A stretch of 64,000 bases of DNA from Ceratotherium simum simum (GCF_000283155.1 NW_004454177.1:21496850-21560849), one strand, 5' to 3'. Shown: positions 36,098 through 47,560, counted from the stretch's first letter. Numbers and translations are program-made. Notes: a model not told the origin generated them from the letters alone.

Positions 36098-36391
36098 GGG
36101 CTGGCCCCGTGGCTTAGTGGTTAAGTGCGTGCGCTCTGCTACTGGCGGCCTGCGTTCGGATCCCGGGCGCGCACCGACGCACCACTTCTCTGGCCATGCT
36201 GAGGCTGTGGCCCCCATACAGCAACTAGAAGGATGTGCAACTATGACATACAACCATCTACTGGGGCTTTGGGGAAAAAAAAGGAGGAGGATTGGCAATA
36301 GATGTTAGCTCAGAGCTAGTCTTCCTTAGCAAAAGGAGGAGGATTAGCATGGACGTTAGCTCAGGGCTGATCTTCCTCACAAAAAAAAAAA
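36098..36391 (+). mobile_element. ERE SINE, composite long type
   Basis: It has the GGGCTGGCCCCGTGGCTTAG head, GTTCGGATCC box, CAGCAACTAGAAGGATG and ACTGGGGCTTTGGGG module followed by A8. Two 'ggaggagga-ttggca/tagca..gttagctcag..cttcct' modules follow, then poly(A). The likely TSD is imperfect: 'attcctgcttctaa' before the head and 'aatcctgctttaa' after the tail (36391-36404). ORFs 36117-36308 (+) and 36044-36298 (-) are readings of it. Confidence 0.95.
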
Positions 36392-36736
36392 AATCCTGCT
36401 TTAACTAATATGCATATTAAGAAACAAATGGTAACATTTACTTAAGAAATATAGTAAAATTGCTATGTTTAAAATATAATCAAATTACTAAGTGGTGCTT
36501 AGTTTAGTAGCAGATAAACATTTCAATTTTAGGTAGACATGCACCTGACAGATTTGAAACCTACATGCACTAGAATACTTTATTGCTTGCTATTCTTTTT
36601 CATATTTGACCAAAAGTTAGCATAAAATAATATAATTTACATGTTATTATCAAATTATTGGTTAGCTTCTTAAAATACTTAAATATTTTGATGATAGAAA
36701 ATACAGTGACATTTGACATCAGATAAAATATTTTGG

Positions 36737-37040
36737 GGGGGCCGGCCCATGGCTTAGTGGTTAAGTGCGTGCGCTCCACTACTGGTGGCCCGGGTTTGGA
36801 TTCCAGGCGTGCACCGACGCACCCTTGTCTGCCATGCTGAGGTGGTATCCCACATACAGCAACTAGAAGGATGTGCAACTATGACATACAACTATCTACT
36901 GGGGCTTTGGGGAGAAAAATGGAAAAAAAAGGAGGAGAATTGGCAATAGATGTTAGCTCAGGGCCAGTCTTCCTCAGCAAAAAGAGGAGGATTGGCGTGG
37001 ATGTTAGCTCAGGGTTGATCTTCCTCACAAGAAAAACAAA
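36737..37040 (+). mobile_element. ERE SINE, composite long type, second copy
   Basis: The same module order as the ERE at 36098-36391: head GGGGCCGGCCCATGGCTTAG, a mutated B-box (GTTTGGATTCC), CAGCAACTAGAAGGATG, ACTGGGGCTTTGGGG, then an A-rich linker and two GAGGA-TTGGC..GTTAGCTCAGGG modules. The imperfect TSD is 'aaaatattttgg' at 36725-36736 and 'caaaaattttgg' at 37037-37048. ORFs 36600-36878 (-) and 36871-37053 (+) come from it. Confidence 0.95.
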
Positions 37041-37689
37041 AATTTTGGCATAGTTTTACTTCTGCAAAGACTTTTTACACTCACTAAAATTTTGTGCCCA
37101 TTTTGCAGGTGGGAAGCTGAGGTATTTATCAGTCAAGGAAGAAGAAAGGCTAGTATTCATGCCATTTGATTAAATAAATGGAATTTTGGACATTTAAAAT
37201 GAATACATTATTAGCAAAGATGTTACATAAGTTTTTGTTTAAAATGAGTACTTTTTAAAGTACTTGTAAGCCAGGAAAATAACATTATTATTATTCAAGT
37301 AGTTGTGAGTAATATTTAACCTAGTCTGCAATTCTGAGAAAATGATTGACTTTTAACTGATAGCGCAGATTTACTATCTAATAATGTTAATGGTACAATC
37401 CTGTGACAAGAGAAAGTGGTAACATTATAAAAATCATGTAAATGATTTTGCTGATTAGAGTTTGATTATTTGAAATTCGAGTTGGTTCTAATTTTAGAAT
37501 GTTTGCTATGTTTCTGTGGCCCCTTATTGTTTCTCATAAATCAGATGAAATGGAAAATTACATTTTTATTACTTCTTTTTGTGCTCATTTTTATGAGAAT
37601 ATTTTTTGCAGTTAAGCCATTAAAACTTCATATTTTATGGATAAAAACAATCTATGATGTTTTCTTCATGATAGCAATCTCATTCTTTG

Positions 37690-37885
37690 AGAAGGGCATG
37701 CATATGCAGAAGGGTGCAATAAATCCTTAGTCTCTGTCTGAGTTTTGGCAAATTATTAACTTTCTGAACCTTAGTTTCCTCATCTGTAAAACAGGAACAT
37801 TATAACCTACTTTGAAGGGTTTTGTATTATAGATGATGTTACTCATATAGAGTAGTCATTTAAAAATAGTCATTGATTAATAATT
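37690..37885 (+). repeat. MIR SINE
   Basis: 'ttggcaaattattaactttctgaaccttagtttcctcatctgtaaaacaggaacattataacctactttgaagggttttg' with a degraded 3' end is a sense MIR. Confidence 0.8.
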
Positions 37886-38264
37886 ATAATAATAATAAAA
37901 ATGATTGAACATTAATTTAAAGACAGTACAAAACCTTCTGACAGCTATTTATAAGTATTGAAGGTATTCAGATGCATTTAGGAGAAGGGACTAAAAATGC
38001 AATTTCCATTGGGGGGAAATCACAGGGCACGATGAGTCAATATTTTTCAATTAATAGATATATATTGATCATACACTAGGTATCTTCATCAGAGCTCCAT
38101 CAGCCTAACTAGATCACCCTTCACTTGCATATTGACATTAGGTTCACTTCTTCTGTGCACACAGATGAGCGCTTTTTATTTAGCGTTTTTCTTGTGTGTG
38201 TTGGGGTGGGGAGCAGGGGTTATATATTTTTTGTTTTGGGTTTCAGCAGTAAATGAATTGGAAA

Positions 38265-38345
38265 ATGCTTGGAACAGGGAGTCAGGAGACCTGAATTCCA
38301 GGTCTGACTCTGCCAGTAATTAGCCTTCCAGCTTTAAACAGATTA
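38265..38345 (+). repeat. MIR SINE 5' fragment
   Basis: 'ttggaacagggagtcaggagacctgaattccaggtctgactctgccagtaattagcc' corresponds to the MIR tRNA-related head and core start. Confidence 0.65.
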
Positions 38346-39229
38346 CTTTAAGACATCGGTATCTCTGCTTCTAATAATGCTATCTTGTTAACTTCAAAGA
38401 ATACAATAAGCCTTATTGCATGAGCTTCACCTAAAAAAAACAGAAACAGCTGAAAAGAAGCCTTTGTGGTTAAGGAGGAGAAGGAGACAAATGAGTAGCT
38501 GTAAAAGTCACAACAATTTAGGCGGGTGGCCAAGTCACAGCCAGGGCAGAGGGTGGTGGACGCCTGACTGGTGATTTCACTTAGAGGGTCAAGGCTAAAG
38601 ATTGCTCATTTCCTCCAGGAGTGAAATTGTGGCTAAAGGAGATGTGGTTAAAGTCATATTGTGAAGGTTTAAGAGTTTCAGAAAAACTAGCAGACAGGAT
38701 CAGGAGAGAATTCTGACTGAAAGATATTAAACAGAGCTGAGGCCAGAGGACTGGCTTTAACGACCTGTCAAGAACTTTTCATGTAGGAATAAAGACATGT
38801 TATACCCAGGAAGCTAAGAGACACCCAAACCTATTATAATGGGGCTGAAGACATTTCAAAATACTCTAGATATACAAAAAAATATAAGTAGCAGTCAATC
38901 TTCTGGAAAAAGAATACTCATGTACCTCTGAGTTGAGGAAAGCATTTCTATCTAAATTGCCCAAGACTATTTAACAAATCTGGCATAGCTGGAACAGATT
39001 TAAGGACCTGGTGTGAGAATAAAAGTGAAACTAAGTTGGTAATATCTGCCTAAATTAACGTGGGGAAACCACTTAGAACTGTACAAATGTTGATACCAGG
39101 TAGCTTGCCCAGTCAGGAATAAACCCGGTTTAAGCAGCATTTGTAAAAAGGGGTCTCATTAGATGGCTTGCGCTTTGGGCTCAAAAATCTTCACTACAAT
39201 AGTCAACGAGGGACTATTGGTCCTCATAA

Positions 39230-41470
39230 TCTCAATTTCAAGCAAACAACCCTCTGACCACCATATATTATCCGTCTAGCTCCATCCTTCTAAAATTCCT
39301 ACACTCTTTCAACTCCACAGAGATCTACAATACATTGATACTACCACCTTTTCACGCGCCCTGCCACCCTTATTTCCTCACATCCCACGTCTCCCAACTT
39401 AAATTTTATGTTCAATCATTGCAATCACTTTTTTTATAAACATACTCTTGTCCTTCTCTCATTTTATTGTACCCTATACACAAATCTCACTTCTGGTTAA
39501 ATCCAATTAACCACTAATCCTTGCCTTTCTTTGCCCACTATATTGAACGTAATTGGAGTAAAACACACAAACTTGCCAACTGATGTCACTTTAAATCCAG
39601 GATGCTCCATCTTAAGTGGGCCCTTCCTTAAAGCTATCTGGTCCTTATTTTTCTATATGATTATTTCAAAACGTTTTTTTCTCCAAGTTCCAAAACATCG
39701 TTCTGTAGCCTCATCCTAACCTGATGAAATTTCTGATTTCATATTACTCCTTCTTTCTGGATCCTCAGGTCTGCCTTCCTTCCTGTTACTGTGTCTGCAC
39801 TGTCCCCGCTCTTAGGAGCGTAGAACGCATTCCCTTCACTTTGCCTCTCTCCTCGATTCAAGGACAGTAGTCTGGCAGTACTCCTCTCTCTTGCATTATC
39901 AGTGTTCTCCTCTCCACTGGTTCTTTGTCAGTCTACAAACATTGTTATTTCTCCTATTTAAAAAAATGCCAAAAAAAACCCCTCTCAATTCCACTTGTTC
40001 CTTTTGCAGCTACCCTATTTTTCTGCCTCTCTTTGCAGCAGAACTCCTCAAATTAGTGTTCTGTATTTTCCATCTACTATTTCTTTCCTCTCCTTCTCTT
40101 AAACTCATTAAAATGAGTCTTTCCTCCAACTATGCCACTAAAACTGCTACTGGCAAGGTCACTAACAAATTCCATGTTATGAAATCCAATGTGGAACTCT
40201 CCCTTTTCATCCTACTTGCTGTGTCATCATTTGACCCAGTGATTACTCCCTGCTCTTTGACATCTTCCTTTCACTTTGTTTCCAGGGCATGATGTATTCT
40301 CAGTTTTCTTCCTACCTCTTTGGCTGCCTATTTTCAGTCTTCTTTATCAGTTTCTCCTCATCTCCTTGAACTCTAAATGTTGGAATTCCCCAGGGCTCAG
40401 TTCTTGGATATCTCTCTCTTTTTTTTTTCTTTAATAACATCTTTATTGACATGTAGTACACAGCACATATTTAAAGTGTACGCTTGGATTCATTTTTTTT
40501 TTTAAATTTTTTGTTTATTGCAGTAACATTGGTTTATAACTTTGTATAAATTTCAGGTGTACATCATTATACTTCTATTTCTGCATAGATTACATCATGT
40601 TCACCACCAAAATACTAATTACAACCCATCACCACACACACGTACCGAATTATCCCTTTCGCCCTCCTCCCTCCCCCCTTTCCCTCTGTCTTTTCTATAT
40701 ACATTCTCCTGGTATGATTTCATCTGGGACCATTGCTCTAAAGACAATCTATTTGCAGATAAATTCCGAATGTGTATATCCAGACCGGACCTCTCCTCTG
40801 AAGTCTAGTCTCATATGTCCACCTGTCTACCAGACCTCTCCACTCGCATGGCTAATGGACACCCCCAATTTAACATGTGCAAAACTGGGCTCTTGATTCT
40901 TTCCAAAGCCTGTTCCTGCTGCTGTCTTACTCATTTAGTAAAATGGCCGTATCATTCTTCCCCTTTCTCAGCTAAAGTGGACGTGAACTCCTTTCTTCCC
41001 TTTTATCCCACATAAAATCCCTGAGCAAATCTTACTGGCTGGTTGTACATTCAAAATAAATCTGAAATTTGACTACTTCTCTTTACCTCTGCTACTACCA
41101 CCTTGGACCAAATCTCCGTAATCTTTGGGTTACTACAATAGTGTCCTTCTGGGTCTTCCTGCTTCTACCCTTCTCAGAACCTTCTCAGGGCCACCTTTCT
41201 TAGCTCATGTACCTAAACACATGATCCTGTCTACCCAGGCTTCTCTATCCCATTCCATCCCTATTTTATTTTTTTCCTTAGCACTTATTATAATAAAATA
41301 TGCTGTATATTTAACTTTGTTTTGTTGATTGTCTGCCTGCCTCAACTTGTTCATATGCAAACTAGAACGCAAGCTCAGTGAGGATGAGGATTTTTGTCTC
41401 TCGCTCACTGCTGTTTTCCCAGTGCCTAAGATAGTGCCCGGAACACAGTATGCACGATACATTTATAAGG
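39230..41470 (+). mobile_element. Long L2 LINE fossil, sense, split by an L1 fragment
   Basis: C/T-rich text following L2 ORF2 and 3' UTR in order. Landmarks are 'ccctctgaccaccatatattatccgtctagctcc' at the start; 'ggcaaggtcactaacaaattccatgtt', 'catcatttgacccagtgattactccctgctctttgac', 'tccagggcatgatgtattctcagtttt', 'ttggaattccccagggctcagttcttgg'; then, after the L1 insertion, 'tgtgtatatccagaccggacctctcctctgaagtctagtctcatatgtcc', 'aacatgtgcaaaactgggctcttgat', 'gtagtatcttagcgtgg'-type 3' sequence and 'gtgcccggaacacagtatgc'. Several plus-strand ORFs (39891-40292 is longest, 133 codons) are decayed L2 reverse-transcriptase frames and not genes. Confidence 0.8.
40419..40694 (-). mobile_element. L1 LINE 3' UTR fragment, antisense, inserted in L2
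   Basis: 'ctttattgacatgtagtacacagcacatatttaaagtgtac' is an L1 3' UTR. It is followed by 'gcagtaacattggtttataactttgtataaatttcaggtgtacatcatta', 'catgttcaccaccaaaatactaattacaaccc' and 'gccctcctccctccccccttt', the 3' UTR text of a younger L1 family seen in laurasiatherians. It may be two nested L1 3' ends (junction near 40487). The flanking L2 text resumes at about 40695. ORFs 40542-40808 and 40597-40896 cross the junction and are not genes. Confidence 0.85.
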
Positions 41471-41559
41471 AACTCCACTTACACTGTGGAATGAGAATAA
41501 TGTACATTTATATATACAAGTATAATTACATACAACAGCTATATTCATTATAAAATGCA

Positions 41560-41937
41560 TATCTTAGTCAGCTCAGACTGTTATAACAAATTACCCTAGA
41601 CTGGGTGGCTTAAATAACAGACATTTATTTTTCAAAGCTCTGGAGGCTGGGAAGTCCAAGATCAAGGTGCCTGCACATTTGGTTCTTGGTGAGGGCTCTC
41701 TTTCTGGCTTGCAGATGGTTGCCCTTTCACTGTGTTCTGACATCGTGGAGAGAGAGCTCTGGTTTTGCTTCCTCTTTTTATAAGGACACTAACCCCATCA
41801 TGGCGCCCCATCCTCATGACCTCATCTAAACCTGATTATCTCCCAAAGGCCTCACCTCCAAATACCATCACGTTGCAAGTTAGTTAGGGCTTTGATGCAT
41901 GAATTTTGAGGAGGACACAAACATTCAGTCCATAACA
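41560..41937 (-). mobile_element. Solo LTR, ERVL-MaLR (MLT1-like), antisense
   Basis: The minus strand begins TGTTATGGACTGAATGTTTG and contains 'aataaatgtctgttatttaagccacccagtct' near its end. This is the standard MaLR LTR layout, including the AATAAA polyadenylation signal. A 5-bp TSD ATGCA flanks it at 41555-41559 and 41938-41942. No internal retroviral sequence is present, so it is a solo LTR of about 378 bp left by recombination. The plus-strand 5' edge reads TA in place of TG. Confidence 0.92.
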
Positions 41938-43205
41938 ATGCAATTCTGTTTTAATGTCCAGTTTTTTCTTACAAAAGATAAGAGAAAAGCCTTAGCCAAG
42001 TGCAGCCAGGGAATTAAGTCTTGTTTTATTAATTGTTCTTCTGCTTATGTTGGTCACATTCTACTGATTTTCTGAGTATTCCATGTGCACAGAGACTGAC
42101 CATATAATTTGTAATCCAAATTAGGACAATTTTGAGAGAGTATAATAATTTTGAGAAAAAATAACTAAAGTTACAGAATTTTTGAAATATTTATGGATTG
42201 ATTGACAAATTGTTTATTTTACATTGGGTGGACCTACAAAATAATTCTATTTAAAAGCCATTTTCAAAAATAAAATTCTTTCAAAAATCAGACACAGCCT
42301 ATGGCCATATACATTAAAGCAAAATCTAAAAAATCATAATATTGATTTTACGGAAATTTAAAAATAGCCTAAGCAGAGTAATAATTCTGGGTACATATTC
42401 ATATACGTTACTTAGTTTTTTGACTACGTAGGTGTCTAATGCTTTGTCACTTGTATTTTTCTGAAGAATACATGTTTTCAATTCTTGACATATTAAATTG
42501 ACCTTTTTCTGTAGACCATAATATATTTAATTGAGAAAATACTCTCTCTGTGAGTGCTAAGTTACCTGAGAAGCTCAAAGTGCATTTTGCTACATGGAAG
42601 AGTTCCTCAATTCTATTGGGGGTGATATTAAAATGTATAAATATTGAAGACTAATTATTTTCATAATACTGGTTTTTTTCTCCACTCCAAGTACTTTTTT
42701 CTTCTGTTTATATTAGTAGAATATCATGGTTTGTTTGGATTAAAGTCTACATTATATGTGCACTAGATAAAATTCCAAAGACTTCTACCCCATAGGATTC
42801 TTAACTTATAGTGAATATTGCTTATAACATGACACTGCTACAACCAAATGTATAATTTAACATAATTTCAAAAGCAAATACTTTACCTTCAATTTTGAAA
42901 TTTTAAACTGAATTACAGTAGCATTCACAATGGTATCAGATATTTCATCTTCAACAGGAAGGATCACCAAGAGCTAGACTTTGATTCCGTGATGTGGGTG
43001 AAAGATACTGATTCATTATTCAAATAAACTTAACTGATATGAAATTTTTATCATATTGTTATAAAACTGGCATCATTTAACTGTTTGCAAAGTTCTGCTG
43101 CTGCTAATGGAGACAACACATTAGCAGCTGTTGCTTAACTTTTTGTACTTGCACAGGAAAACATGGAATAGAAAATTAGTGGAATTAATGTAGAAGAATA
43201 GACAT

Positions 43206-43535
43206 TTATCTAAATAAGTGATGCTTCACAGAGTAATATGTACGTGCAAAGTCAGCAGCTTCACATGTTAAATTGTCATCTTTGGACACAATCTTCCTAA
43301 AGTCTATTAATTTGTGAAGTGACGCCGATGTCTCATCAGCACATTTTTGTCTCCTGGTTTTCGAGTGCTCAGCAGCCCTTTTGGTAAATATCAACAAATA
43401 TTTTGTACAATATACATGTTCATCATCAACTTTCTTAAGAAACAGAAATTCAGTATTTAATTTTTCATTATTTCTTTTTTTTAGCTCATTGCTGCCAAAA
43501 GATTTGTTACTAAATAAAAAAGCATCACCAAACAA
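43206..43535 (-). other. Unassigned 109-codon ORF, possible decayed pseudogene
   Basis: One of the longest non-repeat ORFs in the window. The protein is Lys/Glu/Asp-rich and hydrophilic, with a helical, soluble-protein-like composition (for example KTRRQKCADETSASLHKLID), unlike the L/F/S/K-rich readings of surrounding AT-rich DNA. No signal peptide or named domain is recognised. A second short open segment of similar character, VEDEISDTIVNATVIQFKIS, lies downstream on the same strand at 42887-42955, with stops between. It could be a processed pseudogene; no poly(A) tail or TSD was found. It could also be chance. Confidence 0.2.
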
Positions 43536-44074
43536 TCAAATGAATAAATAAATATATTTACACTATAAAATAAGTGATAAAACTACTATCTCAAGAGTAT
43601 TCAGACTGCTCTCTATAGACTACAACAGGAGTGCCTAGCCTCTATTTCCCACACATGGTTCAGATACATCTGATCCACAGTTTTCTAGGTTTCCCAGTGG
43701 TTCTGCTACTTGCAGGCCTGAGAGCTCCATGCATCTCACAGATGGCACATCAGGCCAGTACACCAAGAGGCAGGCAAGGGCAGCAGTCCCCAAAAGGACT
43801 CACACACTGAGATTAAAGGGAGTTAGCTGATCTCAGTCACCCTGTTTGGGGGCTGCAAACTTTGCTTTTATCTGTGAGTGCTCTGCATATCATTCTTGAA
43901 AGGGACATATTCAAGTCTGGAGAGGAAGGGAAAAGAGAAAGAGTTCATTACTATTTGTCTTTCAGATTTAAGCATGAATTAAATTACAAACTGTTCGTGG
44001 TACATGTGTCTAGCATACTATTCAATGAAAGCATGGCATTTAGCCCTCAGCATCTCTTGAGAAGTTGTATCATC

Positions 44075-44185
44075 TTCCTCATCTATAGATGATGATTTGG
44101 GGGCTCAGAGACAATAAATGGCATGTACAAGATCAACAACTAAGGGGCAGGGCTTGGATTAGAACCCAGGCAGGTCTCTGAAAGC
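44075..44185 (-). repeat. MIR SINE fragment, antisense
   Basis: 'catctatagatgatgatttgggggctcagagacaataaatggcatgtacaagatcaacaactaaggggcagggcttggattagaacccaggcaggtct' is reverse-complement MIR. Confidence 0.8.
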
Positions 44186-44736
44186 TACGAAGATATAGCG
44201 TTCAGAGTTTATTATAAACAAAAGGATAAGAGTTATAATTTAAAAAATCATGAGTATATGGATAAGATATTATTGAAAACAGAAATTCCAGAGCCTATGA
44301 ATAAGTTAAAAAGTTACTAGAATTGGCTCTTTCCAGAATAGAGAAAGAAAGAGATGAAGGTTTAAAAAAGCTGTAATTTGGAAAGGCTTTCTTTATAGGA
44401 AATTGATTTTAAAAAATGCAATGGGAAGTTTTCAGCATAACAAACACATACCTTCTTCCCTCCAGGTTTTAAACAATTAAGAAATATACACTAGGAGCCA
44501 GATGAGGACCTAAATGTCAGCAATCAGCTTTATTTCTAGAAAGCATGATTATGATCATGGCAAAGCTTCCCATCTCCCACTACAAATTGAAGTTAACGCC
44601 CAGTCCCTGGAGAATGACAGATCTTTATAAGTTCAGGGCATGGTTTGGTGCCCAAATTCTATTACTCATTTTCCTCTCTGGGGTTCAGGTGAAGAGTATG
44701 AAGGCAAAAACTAGAGTGAAAAGGACCAAAGAAAAC

Positions 44737-44785
44737 ATAATATAATATAATATAATATAATATAATATAATATAATATAATATAA
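44737..44785. repeat. (TATAA)n pentanucleotide microsatellite
   Basis: Nine perfect TATAA units at 44741-44785, preceded by a partial unit. The perfect repeats suggest current length variability. Confidence 0.97.
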
Positions 44786-45234
44786 TAATTATTTTTTCTC
44801 AAAAATTAATAAGCTTCCTAGCAGAACTGGATTGGAGAATATGGTAACATGTAAGCACAAAGCAGGGCTTCTGAGCACAATTGACCCAGTCACAGGTTGA
44901 GATGCAGAGCCAGCTGATTCCGGTTTAACTCAAGAGGGCTACGACGGAGATGTCAAACTCATTAAACTTAAGGGTGCAGAACTGAGGCAAGTCACCATGA
45001 GACATGAGAAGTCACATATGAACAATGACCTTTAACACGTTAACCAGTGCATGTCTGGCTCTCATTAGTCTCAACAATCAGATAAGCCACTCCTCATCTC
45101 CTGAAGAGGGTACAGAAAAAGACCAGAAGTGCTCACCCCTTTCCCTCATGAGTGTGAATGGCGTTAAAGGCAGTGGAAACAGTGTAAGCCAGATGCATAG
45201 AGATATGGAACTGCCTGGAGTATGAGGGAGCTCC

Positions 45235-45755
45235 AGCAGCCCTGTCTTACTCCAGACTTAATTCTGAGATGGGCTGGCAAAAGACGAAGATGAAAAGATG
45301 GGCCAGATCAGAGAGAATCTTGTTTGTCATGCTAAAGAGTTTGGATTTTATCCTACATAAAGGGAGAGATGAGGAGACCTTTACAGACACGATCACATTT
45401 ACATTTTAAATCTAGTTGTATTCTAGCAGAGAGATCATTTAAGAGGTTACTGAGGGCCGGCCCTGTGGCTTAGCGGTTAAGTGCACACGCTCTGCTGCTG
45501 GCGGCCCGGTTTCGGATCCCGGGCGCGCACTGACACACCGCTTCTCCGGCCATGCTGAGGCCGCGTCCCACATACAGCAACTAGAAGGATGTGCAGCTAT
45601 GACATACAACTATCTACTGGGGCTTTGGGGGAAAGAAATAAATAAATAAAATTATTAAAAAAAAAAAAAAGAGGTTACTGAAATAGCCTGGCAAAAGATG
45701 AGGAAGACCTAGACAATAGGCAATGGTAAGGATGGAGACTGTATCTTATATTTTG
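45235..45755 (-). repeat. L2-like LINE fragment, antisense, split by an ERE
   Basis: 'gatgggccagatcagagagaatcttgtttgtcatgctaaagagtttggattttatcctacataaagggagagatgagg' and 'cacgatcacatttacattttaaat' are reverse-complement L2 text. After the ERE the text resumes with 'gaggttactgaaatagcctggcaaaagatgagg'. Confidence 0.75.
45454..45668 (+). mobile_element. ERE SINE, short type, with a 13-bp TSD
   Basis: GGGCCGGCCCTGTGGCTTAGCGG head, TTCGGATCC B-box, CAGCAACTAGAAGGATG, ACTGGGGCTTTGGGGG, then GAAATAAATAAATAAAATTA and poly(A). The perfect 13-bp duplication AAGAGGTTACTGA lies at 45441-45453 and 45669-45681. It is inserted in an antisense L2. Its tail shares the AAATAAATAAATAAAA signature with the ERE at 24491-24707, so both belong to one subfamily. 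Confidence 0.97.
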
Positions 45756-46949
45756 CACATTGTTTAGTGTAGCATCTTGTAGAGAGCTGACATTTGATAA
45801 ATTTCTATTAATATATTTTCATATATTGTCCACAACATTTAAAACTCAACTTGCCTAACCATTTATATCCCTTTATATTAGCCTAAAGGTAAAAATATAT
45901 TGAAAAAAATGAATTTATCTTGCATGTAAAATGGCCAAACAGACTTTTTCTAACTGTATCACCATATTTTCAACAATGAATATGATTTACTTACTGAGGA
46001 GAGTAATTACACATTCTGTGACATGTTTATTTTGAACTGCAAAATTTGTTACAGACTGACATAAATCTTATTTCATTTGTCACTAAAAACCTGAGATCCA
46101 AGAGTAAAGAACAAAACTTCATATAGTGAGAGAATGTTTCCTGAGAGAAACTAGCAAACTGTTTCTATAATTATAGTTTTAGCCCTCCTTATAATAAAAA
46201 TAATAGATAAAACATAAAGGATATTTAAATCTTTTTTTGTGTGTGTATATATTCCTGCTTACAAAATTTAGAATAAATATTCATTATAATATACATAACA
46301 ATTAAAATGTACATAGAAGAAAATAAAGATCTTAGATAATACCCCACCCAGATCTAATCACTGTCTACCTTTCGGGCTATTTTCTTCCAGTATCTAATGA
46401 AAGGTACTTATATGAGAAAAACTGTAACAGAGTCACTCTTAACCAAGCCCTGAATTTAAAACCTTTAAACATTATTATTAGCTATGCCTTCACAAGGAAC
46501 CAAAAATCCCTTTGGTGGATTACAAAATGTCCATGTTTTTATCTGTACTGTTGTATTCTCTATGTTTACAGTAAAGCTAAAGGACATTTCTACCTTTTTA
46601 CATAAGGATTAGGTCTTATGATGCTTGTGCTAAAATATCTCATGTGTTAAAATAAAACTCTTCTACTCCATGGTGTCTATTCTGATACTGGCCAATAATT
46701 TAACTAGCAAATCATGACTGTTAGGGAAAGGCTATTAATGGAGCTATTTGGGGACAATCACAGAACTGTTTTACAGACGAAAGCCCTTAAGTCCTCTACA
46801 GTTTGTGATCAGGTTACCTTCAGCTCCCTTGTCTCTTGAGTCTGTCTATTGAGAGAACCTAACCCTGTTTGCTTAGAATGGCAGGATTCTTGAGACCCAA
46901 ATCCCAAGAGTGCCTGGAATTTCAGACCATGTAGCCAAAAGCAAGTCAA

Positions 46950-47060
46950 TAAGCCTTCCTGTATCTCTGTTTCATCAGTAAGATAATAGTAATGGCTCAG
47001 AGAACTGAAAGAAAAACAATGATGGCAAAGCACTTTGCAAATACAAGTTCTTAATTGACT
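46950..47060 (+). repeat. MIR SINE fragment
   Basis: 'cctgtatctctgtttcatcagtaagataatagtaatggctcagagaactgaaag...gatggcaaagcactttgcaaatac' is sense MIR core to 3'. Confidence 0.55.
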
Positions 47061-47364
47061 GGTCATTAAGGCAATCTATTAGGCAATGATGACTCCCTAG
47101 AGGCTCCTGTCAAGTCACACTTTCCATCTAAATACAAACTGTGTGTTCACACATGCTGCTTATGTGCCACACAAACACCTCCCAGCATGAGTTACTCTTT
47201 AGAAGCTTAAACCCATCAGTATTCACTGAATTGAGATTAGTAGTCAAAGAGCAAATGGGCCAGAGGTCTGAAAATGCTATCCCAGTGCAGGCCAAAAACA
47301 CAACTTTCTTCAATAAAAACATATGTGATTTGTGAAAAATAGCCTTGTTGTCCCGAATGGTAAC

Positions 47365-47560
47365 AATGACAAAGATAATATTTATTTGATGTTAAGTGCC
47401 AAATTATTTGCCAAGTGCTTTACAGGCATAATTTCATTTATTCTTCACAAGAACTCTATGAAGTAGGTACTGTTATCTCCATTTTTATGTATATCAACAA
47501 TGGGACATCAGGAGGTTGTTACTTGCCCATGATCACACAGCAGTTAGTTGAGTTTGTTAC
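47365..47560 (-). repeat. MIR SINE, antisense
   Basis: 'tatttgatgttaagtgccaaattatttgccaagtgctttacaggcataatttcatttattcttcacaagaactctatgaagtaggtactgttatctcc' then 'ttacttgcccatgatcacacagcagttag' is a clear reverse-complement MIR. Confidence 0.88.

Noticed and set aside
39891..40292. 133-codon plus-strand ORF as a gene
   Set aside because: It lies in L2 ORF2-derived sequence; the frame is a decayed reverse-transcriptase remnant.
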